64,000 nucleotides of DNA from Naematelia aurantialba (Eukaryota > Basidiomycota > Tremellomycetes > Tremellales > Naemateliaceae). The notes beneath the pieces are model-generated. The model saw only the letters and a program-made list of their open reading frames with translations. It was not told the DNA's origin and ran no database searches. The stretch lies in contig JAKFAO010000008.1 of the NCBI GenBank assembly GCA_021527695.1, positions 1,488,001 to 1,552,000 on the forward strand. Reading direction: 5' to 3'. Below are positions 56,258-64,000 of the stretch, one piece after another. How positions within the stretch are numbered: the first letter of the stretch is position 1; every line of letters begins with the position of its first letter. The position numbers were made by a program, and so were the translations under genes.

Positions 56258-58006
56258 CTAATCAGCGTCCATTTCCATGTCGCTGCCTCCCTCTGACCCG
56301 TCTGCATCTCCCCGCAGCGGACTTTCTCCGCGCAGAGGTGGGCTGGCTGCTCTTTCCTCCGCAGAGGCAGATCTCCGTCGTGGACTGGCGCTGCGTGGAC
56401 GAGTGCCCCGCTCCTTACTCGCATTTCTCGCTGGCTCCTCGCGTCCCTTGCGCCAATCATCAAAGTCGCGTCCGCGTCCGCTGCCATTGCCGTTCGCCGC
56501 ATCCTTGCGCCTGATTCCATACCTGTCCAAATCACTGTCGAGCTTCTCTCGGTCAAAGATCGGACGGGCCGCGGCTCCTCTCTCCCATCGTCCTCCACTG
56601 TCCGCGCGAGGCGGGCCACCTCGCGGATGGCGTGGCCGAGCATCAGGCAGTCGCGAGTTGAAGTTGCCGGGGATATTTCGCGAAGAGAACGTCTCTGGAT
56701 CTCTGTACCGCATGGCCCCGCGACCTGCAGAATGGAACCCTGTCAGCTGCTGGAGTGCAAAAGTATGACACAGGTACAGACCTTTGTACACGACTCCGCC
56801 CGATTCTCCCGCCAACTCGCGAGCTCTGCGTTCAGCCGCCAGTTTCTCCAGCCGTTCCTGCTCGAGACGCGCCTTTTCTTCCCGCTCCAGTCTGGCCCGG
56901 ACGTCAACACGACATGCATGCTGCTGTAGGGACGTGAGACGCACCTGGCATCCAGCTCCTCCTCGGTCTCCTCTCGTGGTTCCCGTTTCTTCTCCTTCTT
57001 CGGCTTGCGCTCTGCCCCCTCCCGCTCCTTGCGCTCCTTCCTCTCGCGCTTCCTCCGCCGATACTCCTCCTCGCTGTCCACACTATCCTCACTCCCGCTG
57101 ACGCTTGCTTTGGTCCTCCTCGGTTGCGGACTCGAAGACACGCGCGATCGAATTGGAGACTGCGACTGTGCAGTTGTCTTGGCCGGCGCCTTGCGCAGTT
57201 CCAATTCACCGCAATGCGCAATCACGACGGGCGATAGCGGCCGATCTTTCGAGTCGGTTGCGAGTGCGCCGATCGTAATGATGTGTTCCATGCCATGTAT
57301 TACCCGACCAAACACGCTTCAAAGATGTGAGCTGACGACACTGGGAAACACGGAAACTCACACATGTTTGCCAGTCAGATGAGGCGAGGGCGCGAGCGTG
57401 ATAAACCATTGCGAACCATTGGTGTTTGGTCCTCGATTGGCCATGACCAAGAGGCTGGTCACACCACGTCAATTCCCATCGGCTAGCTTTACGACCACGC
57501 CAAATGGTATGCCATGCTCACCCTGCTCTGTCCACCTCAGTCCCATCGCCGTCCAGTCTTTCATCCTCAAACATCCGGCCGTAAATACTCTCGCCGCCAG
57601 CCCCTGTCCGCTTGGTAAAGTCCCCTCCCTGAATCATGAAGCCCTCAATCACGCGGTGGACAATCGATGACTTGTAGTGGAGTGGGATGTGAGAGATCGG
57701 CGAGAGGCCTTTTTCGCCAGTACACAGAGCGCGGAAACTGGATCATCAGCACAATGCGGCAACGGGATGTCAGGGGAGTTTACTTTTCAGCCGTCTTGGG
57801 GACGCTATGCATCTGGTCAGTATCCAAAGCAGTAATTGACAGAGGGGAAACAGCTACGTACACATCGCTGAATAGCTCAAACTGGGGGATTCAATGTCAG
57901 TAACAAGAGTATCCAACCGAGGGGTCTGTATCCCACTCACCACGACACGGCCCAGCGGGTTGTCTCCGACAGTAAAGTCGAAGAATGTTCTTGGCAGAGG
58001 AGGCAT
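56258..58006 (-). CDS. Cyclophilin-type peptidyl-prolyl isomerase with long charged C-terminal tail
   Basis: Catalyses cis-trans isomerisation of Xaa-Pro bonds; forms with long charged tails are usually nuclear and spliceosome-linked. The start at 58006 gives [20 protein letters not shown]. Core motifs follow in order: [26 protein letters not shown] (catalytic Arg), [29 protein letters not shown] (cyclosporin-binding Trp region) and [14 protein letters not shown]. After about residue 170 comes a tail of over 200 residues. It has [13 protein letters not shown] basic/acidic runs, an [17 protein letters not shown] coiled coil, and an Arg/Ser-rich end ([16 protein letters not shown]) closing with acidic residues. 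The eight or so short exons are typical. The gene is convergent to the ADF-H/PH gene, with 134 bp between stops. Confidence 0.85.
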
Positions 58007-58467
58007 CCGTGCTGCTTGCGAGATGCTTGTCGTCTACGCTCAGCTGTATAGACTGTATGTCAAAATATACGTATAAAGAGTAGAAGGAAATCCTACAGAG
58101 AGAATCGGTCACCAACAGACAAATTGCTTCCGTTGCCGGGGAGCAGACTGTCACCAGAGCATAGTAGTGTATTCTGGCCACGACTTGTGATTTGAATGGC
58201 AGGGCCGCTGCATCGTGAGACATGAGCCAATTCATGGCATGGAAGAGCGGGGAGATATATCAACGATACAAAACAGTCGTCTTTATAGACGAACTGGGGA
58301 CAATATAAGATTTTGCGGATGAGATTCCTCCAGAACTCGCTCTTCTCGCTGGATTCCAAGGCGTTGCCGACCGGGGCAGTACGGTTTTCTTCAGGGACAT
58401 TCGGTACAAAGTGAGCCAACTTAAGGCTGAGAAGAGAGCCACCGGGACTCAGAGACAGAGAGATATA

Positions 58468-59995
58468 CTATAAAATATGTTGGTACCGGTCGCGGATGAC
58501 GGTCGCCAGGACGCAGGATTTGCCGTCTCGCTTGGGAATCCAGCCACGCTGACAAGAAGCTGTGGTAGGTCAGCAAACGATGTCACTTTGGCGGCTGTAG
58601 GAAAATGGACTGACAAATCTTGCAGCTGCCCTGTACACATGAGACGTCAACGGCGTTGTCGATCGCCGTACAATCCTGGCCGCCCGACTGGCCGTCGTAA
58701 ATGCAACCGCCGCAAGATTCAAGGGTGGACATGATATCGATACACTGATGGGCGTAAGCTCGCGACACCTATTGAGCGGAGAGTGTGTGGGGACTGAGGT
58801 GGTTGAAAAATGGCTCACTTGGTGCGTCAGGCTATGCCGTGCACTGGGATTCCGGACCTTGCCGCCGACAGCGCAGTGGGTCAGCCCCGCTGGGCAGTAC
58901 GGTTTGTTCTTTCTTCGAGCGATATTGGTCGTCGCTTGAGGCGTGGCCGTATACTGACATGTCCTCGACTGCTGATTACAAGTTCCAGCCCAACATTGAG
59001 CGTTATCTGGGTAAATTCCGCGTCAGCGAACGCCAGCATGACATTACACTCACTCTGACAGCTCACACCGGAACCGCCGCAGACACCAGTCTCTGATGAG
59101 GAAGAGCGAGCCGCGCCACAAGTGCTATAGTTTGGATCGTCCGAGCAACTGTCGCTGATGCCTTCCTCGCAAACGCGCGCCCGTTGCGTCGTGCCTTGCC
59201 TGCAGGTGGCGTGTCCCGTCCCGTCGTCAACGCACACCATACTACCACGGCATTGCTGCGAGTAGGTGCAGGCAGCATTCAAGCCCAACGTCGCACTCTG
59301 CCAGGCGATGCAGGATCCAGAGCTAGAGGGTGAACCTCCGCCAGGAGGGGGATTGCTGCCACCGCCAGGTTGGGTACCGCCAGCACTCGGTGCGCATACT
59401 CCTGTGGCGCAGTGGCTGTACAGCGAACAAGAGGCACCGGTACCACCACAGACCCCAGGCTCCGTCGAGTTTGATCGGGCTTGTCCACATGAAATACCTA
59501 GTTTGGACATTAATACGGCTCCAATCTTTGAATCAAGCGGACGTACTGCCACAATCACTGCTGGTGCTGCAGACCTGTTCCGGGTGAATCAGCAATGGAC
59601 CGAGTTACACAACGATAAGACGTACAGTGAACAGTCCATAGTTATTTTGGTTGGCTTGAGCGGGCGAGGAGCCGGTAGCGGCGTCGTAATCTGAACGGGG
59701 AGAAGGACAGTCAGTAAAGTGCGCTTCCGAGGTTGTGAGGCATCACGGGCTTACTTTGACAGTAACTTGTGCCGTAGTGATTATCCTGACAGGGGTACGG
59801 GCTTGCACAGTACGAGTTGCGTTGACAAGTTGCCCCTGGCCCACCACACAATCCGCCAGGACTACATGCAAACCCGTTCTGACACGCCTGAGCGCCCTGG
59901 GCGGGGTTGCAACTTTGGGGGGGCGCCGCCCTGGTGACCGAGAGTCCAAAGATCGCTAGGGTGACGAGTAGAGACACACGCGATATCGCCAGCAT
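58468..59995 (-). CDS. Secreted cysteine-rich protein with CPL1-like C-terminal domain
   Basis: Extracellular protein. The start at 59995 gives a signal peptide (MLAISRVSLLVTLAIFGLS) ending before APPQSCNPAQ. Two to three Cys-rich modules follow (CQNGFACSPGGLCGGPGATC, GISCGQARSNSTEPGVCG, VCEEGISDSCSDDPN) around a Pro/Gly/Ser linker. The last exons read AGLTHCAV, then STLESCGGCIYDG, DCTAIDNAVDVSCVQGSC and SCQRGWIPKRDGKSCV, ending at 58468. The ESCGGC...DCTAI...VSCV.G.C pattern is the signature of CPL1-like proteins. Cryptococcus Cpl1 is secreted and linked to host interaction, but many free-living basidiomycetes have homologues. Six exons or so; the order of modules supports one gene rather than two. 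Confidence 0.8.
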
Positions 59996-62102
59996 ATCGA
60001 TACCAGGGAATAAAGGAGTGTAAGACCAGTGACAAGGCCAGTGTATGTGTGCGTCGGGAGGTCCGAGTTGATCAGGAAGGAGAGACTGTGGAGGGAGAGC
60101 AAAGAAGAGCAGGAAGGACGGGCTGTTAGTTTTGATGAGGGTGCATCGCCGCCGCCAAGCTTGGTCCAGAGGGGTTTTCTTTCTGCCATCTCGATGACTT
60201 TGTCAACCGCATCGAACGACCCGCTTTGCGGCAATTTTTCAATTGAGTCTCAGATGGTTAGTAACGTCACACGTCGATCTTTGGTTCCAGCGCAGAAACA
60301 TAAGTGCAATAGAGTTTCCAAGCGACCCAAGATATGCCTCATGCGGTGGAATTCGCCACCAAGGTTAGAATCCCCCACACGCGTCATGCAGCTCGACCTC
60401 GGTCGCGAGGGGGTTGGGCAATCCCATGTGGCTGCAGGCACAGGCGGGCTGCCTGTACCCAGTATGGTCCCGCACCGTGCTGACCGAACTGCGGATCATT
60501 TGGGAAGAAAATGGATCTCTGGGGTCCCATCCCAATTACTTGGCATTGTCAGCCCCCCCGCTCCAGGCGAGAGGAGCACCAGCTGAGATCTCGCATCGAT
60601 CTGCACCCCGATTGAGAGGGTGGGGGGGAACACGTACTCGCGCAGATTCGCGGGGAACTCAGGTGTTGCCCTCTGAACTTGAACTTGAAGGCTGGGCATG
60701 TTTCGGCCAAGGCAAACACATTGTCTTACCTAGCTCGGATACACCGGAAGCAACTGTAACCGCGTCATACGTCCATAAATACGGCAAGAAGACAGCAACA
60801 GCGCAGGGCGTCCAAGGGCCCCAAAGTTTAGCACAAGCGCTCAAAACCACAGATCGTTTAAGAGGCCACTGTCGGTTTAGTCGAATTTTCTCTTCTAAGA
60901 TGTCACGCGAAGATGAGCTCCATGGTCGGAGTCGGCTAGAGGAGCCCAGCGTCGAGCTTCGCTCCCCTCTTCAGGAACAAGCGGTGTCATTCTTATGGAG
61001 TGACCAGGCAGGGAGGCTGGAATCTACGATCGCTCCTCACTTGCACAGCCTTCGAAGTGGACTGAAAGGATGTGACTCTACGCTAATAAACTCGCAGCGT
61101 TCTCGATACTAGTGCAGACCTGTTCAGACGTAGATTTTGCCTCCACAATGATAAACAGGCGGCTCAGTCTTTCGGCGCTGAATATAGTAGAGATCGCAAA
61201 GGAAAACGCTCACGTCGTATGCAGCTCAATTGGCCATTTCTGTCTCCCGTGATACCCGAAGGGACAAGACGAATAGCCCCCTGGACACATAGACTGCTTA
61301 AACTGCATGCGACTGATGGTTGGACGCGGCAAGCCACAATTACCAGAGTTGGAGCTGTCCCCAAAGTTTGTTTCGCAGACCCGCGCGCCCTGGGTGGGTG
61401 GAGCTGTCCCGACAGCTGGATATGTTCATGACATCGTCGGTCCAGGCGATGCCCCTGCTGGACTCTTGCGAGAACGTGCACTCCTCACATCCAGATCGGT
61501 TCAGTAATCCGTGCTGCCATCGGACAGCCCACGAACATGTCGTTTGCAGACGCCTGTCAACCTTGCTGCCTGGCTTGGCCTGGCCTGCCCGCAAGACTTG
61601 TTCCATAGCCGATCGTTCTGCTGACAGGACGAGTCTCCCAGCCTGCCAGCGTGGTCAGAATGATACAAATTAGAGCTTGGCTAGGCGCGAGATTTTAGTG
61701 ACGGACACGAATGGTCTTGGGGAACTCCACTCCGCCTGCTCTCACAGTGGACCTTGTCATTGCAGCAGGACAATCTCGGATTCTCCGTCAACTCAAACAT
61801 GCTACCGCGTATTGAAGATCTCAGAAGGGAGCCGTCCAGTACGATTGGCTGTGAGGCGTCAGAAACAGGTGCCCCATGCACGAAGACCACTCGTCAGACT
61901 TGCAATTCAGGGATGGGCACCTACTCACGCCGCGCATTGCTGTCAACGTTAGGGCTCGCCGATTAGCCGCACTTGTTGCCCGATGGGCAGTCAGTAGTCT
62001 GTGTCGGCGCTCTCGCAGAAACCAGCCCCTCGGAGGGATGAGATGTCGAGTGGAAAGACAAAGTAACGGTTGACAGACGAGGGCCCACCAAACTGTCGGA
62101 TC
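59996..62102. other. No gene recognised
   Basis: About 2.1 kb with many overlapping short frames on both strands, none with domain, signal or splice support. It must hold the promoter of the CPL1-like gene and probably the 5' leader of the membrane-protein gene at 62103. Confidence 0.45.
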
Positions 62103-62930
62103 ATGCATGGCGTTCGGGCCGGGATTGCCCGTGTCGTCTTGTTGTCCACTTCGACGCCGGCCATCTTTGACACTTCTGCAGCTGTCACGACAGCCTCCCA
62201 AGTGATGCCTGGGTTTCTTCAATGGTCTCGCGACCTGCTTCAGCAGACGATGGGTACGGTCCGCTCCTCACTACTGAGCGGTCTTGTCGTCGTTCGACAG
62301 CACAAGACGGCATTCGTCAATCTCCAAATCGCATACTATGGCACCGTCTTGACCAGCATGGCGCTCGCCGCTGTCTATCCCCACCTTCAAAAAGATGCCC
62401 TGCAGCGCACCGATGCGGCGCTCAAGGCATATAGCGTCGGCCGTTGGGTGGTTGCAGCATACGATGCGAAAACTGGCAGTGTCCCTCTCGCTGCGTGGCT
62501 CACGTTCACGATCAACCTCCTGGTTGGTGCGTTTACGACTATCACCCTCCCATCGCTCTTGATACCCTTTTCCGGCATCGCATTCTCCGCATTCCGGGCT
62601 CGAGAATGGGGCTACCTCTTCTCGCCGATCGGTCCGGACGTGTCTATCCCGCATCTCTTCACCTTACTGTTCGAAGGGCAGGCGTACGTCCTGGCAGCAT
62701 TGGGCGGATGGATACAGGGTCGCGGCATCGTGGACCATGTGCGCTCGTGGAGTGAGGACAAAGGCAAAGACGGGTCAGGCAAGACGGGATGGCTTAGGTG
62801 GCCGGGATACGCGGATGGCGTTCGCCAGACGCTCCAACTCTACGGCCCGATCGCACTTGTACTCCTTGGGTCCTCCATCTGGGAGGCGATTGAGGTCATC
62901 CATTGGGGTTCCAAGTCGACCAAACATTGA
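62103..62930 (+). CDS. Multi-pass membrane protein, possibly SpoIIM/DUF95-like
   Basis: An open frame of about 275 residues with the first ATG at 62103 (MHGVRAGIAR). A 5' exon cannot be excluded, because the frame continues upstream to a TTG at 62070. Hydrophobic segments include IAYYGTVLTSMALAAVY, WLTFTINLLVGAFTTITLPS, LLIPFSGIAFSAF, LLFEGQAYVLAALGG and LYGPIALVLLGSSIWEAIEV. The order (amphipathic start, FTINLLVGAFTTITLPSLLIPFSG, then FEGQAYVLAALGGWIQG) recalls stage II sporulation protein M-like proteins, but I hold this loosely. It ends at 62930. The next gene is convergent. Confidence 0.55.
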   Translation: MHGVRAGIARVVLLSTSTPAIFDTSAAVTTASQVMPGFLQWSRDLLQQTMGTVRSSLLSGLVVVRQHKTAFVNLQIAYYGTVLTSMALAAVYPHLQKDALQRTDAALKAYSVGRWVVAAYDAKTGSVPLAAWLTFTINLLVGAFTTITLPSLLIPFSGIAFSAFRAREWGYLFSPIGPDVSIPHLFTLLFEGQAYVLAALGGWIQGRGIVDHVRSWSEDKGKDGSGKTGWLRWPGYADGVRQTLQLYGPIALVLLGSSIWEAIEVIHWGSKSTKH

Positions 62931-63295
62931 GCCTTCGAGCTTGTCAAGAGCTTAGTGTCCTGTGTCCCCGGTCGGCAGCCGTCATTCCGTACAGGAAGGA
63001 TTTCGGTCTCGCGCAGGAAAGAGCTGTTCGTTATGAACAGGCATGCATCACTCAGCATACATCGTCTATGCACGTACACATCAAGGGTGTTCGCCAGAGG
63101 GGGAGAGCCATAATGTGCAAGAGATGGCATAGCGCATGCCGACAACCAAAGGACTTGCATGCGCATTGAGGTAAGGTGAGCTAGCCAGGTACTCCATCAA
63201 CAGTGCGCTCGCATGCGCGTTCTACGACGGGACAACGACAACAGTTATCTCGGGTGTGCTGGTTGCCTTAAAACCATCATGACAGCGATGCAATC

Positions 63296-64000
63296 TCAGT
63301 CACGGGCGTGCGCCTTCTTCCTCGGCAACAATGACCACAAAGCGAGGTCCGCAGCTATCATGGCCACCATAAGCGGCTGGAGTGTCCAAAACCCGAACTG
63401 TGTATGGTCAGCTTCATCCGGACGAGTCGAACCGGAGAGCGAGCTCACACGATCCGCTATAGCCCCCGTGATGCTTTGTCAAAGTCAGCTCGGCAAGACT
63501 CCTTGCATGTCACGTACAGTGGGACAGCGGCTGCCCCTGAAGCCCCGGTGCTTCCAAAGAGGCCCAGGACACCCCCTCGCAGATCGTCGTCCAGATGCTC
63601 AGATATGACCAAGAGTGCAGCCGGATAGACCGGACCAAACACCATCCCTATGAGAGCGAAGCAGACCGCGTTGCCCACAAGAGAGTGAGTGAACCATATG
63701 ATGAGCTCGAGCCCCAGGGCAATCAGGGAGCTGAGCGGAGTATTGAGCCAGAATTCACGGCACAAGATCGAACGTTGGCTCACAATACATAGACCGACAT
63801 CCGGAAGCCCAGTTTATGCGTGATTGGTATCAAGATGATCCGACCGAGCGTCATACCTGCACAGGGCATCACTGAGCTGGTGGTACATCGACGGGAGGGT
63901 GGAACTGACCACCAAAGAAACCTGTAGTGGCGTATCCTGCCGCCGTCGTACCGCCTCTTTCGTTGGTCAAGAACGAGGTCTTCATAACTTCAGCAACTGG
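63296..64000 (-). CDS. MFS transporter, C-terminal part (runs off the window)
   Basis: The last third of a major facilitator transporter; the N-terminus lies beyond 64000. Exons read EVMKTSFLTNERGGTTAAGY ... TTGFFGG, then GMTLGRIILIPITHKLGF, GNAVCFALIGMVFGPVYPAA, EHLDDDLRGGVLGLFGSTGA and, after a GTGAGC...ACACAG intron near 63435, FGFWTLQPLMVAMIAADLAL. The stop is at 63296 after a basic tail (PRKKAHARD). The GFFGG...LGR pattern and GLFGSTGASGAA before the last helices are like fungal Bsc6/fucose-permease-type carriers. The substrate is unknown. Confidence 0.78.

Overview
The window is fungal nuclear DNA, most likely from a basidiomycete. The genes are dense and lie on both strands. Most are split by short introns of about 40-60 nt with GTRNGY-type donors and CAG/TAG acceptors. 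The recognisable families are typical of filamentous fungi and basidiomycetous yeasts: a Zn2Cys6 regulator, a CPL1-like secreted protein, a GMC oxidoreductase, an Eht1-type hydrolase and DAL5-type permeases. Gene models were built by hand from the sequence. Spans for multi-exon genes run from start codon to stop codon and include introns.

Layout. 1-4.5 kb: three small Ser/Thr-rich, probably membrane-bound proteins of unknown family. 4.6-16.0 kb: a metabolic block made of an MFS sugar transporter and a transaldolase-like enzyme (divergent), a regulator with two C2H2 fingers plus a Zn2Cys6 cluster, a TauD/TfdA-type 2-oxoglutarate dioxygenase, and a divergent DAL5-family MFS permease. Together they could form an uptake and catabolism module, possibly for sulfonated or other acidic compounds (inference). 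17.9-31.4 kb: a giant repeat-rich, largely disordered membrane protein whose last exon is cut by a 5.1-kb tyrosine-recombinase retrotransposon of the DIRS order. The element has the A1-ORFs-B1-A2-B2 split direct repeats of the PAT/Ngaro type and encodes Gag, a spliced RT-RNase H and a tyrosine recombinase. Removing it rejoins the host reading frame exactly.

31.5-39.3 kb: a small cupin, a secreted protein with a Ser/Thr/Ala-rich tail, and a secreted GMC oxidoreductase fused to a C-terminal ricin-B-type (CBM13-like) lectin domain. 40.3-45.5 kb: a tandem array of five more small membrane proteins, at least two of them clear paralogues. 45.9-60.0 kb: a secreted Cys-containing protein, an Eht1/YMR210W-type alpha/beta hydrolase, a homeodomain factor, an ADF-H/coiled-coil/PH actin-linked protein, a cyclophilin with a long charged tail, and a CPL1-like cysteine-rich secreted protein. 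62.1-64.0 kb: a hydrophobic membrane protein and the 3' part of an MFS transporter running off the window. No rRNA, tRNA or CRISPR array was recognised.
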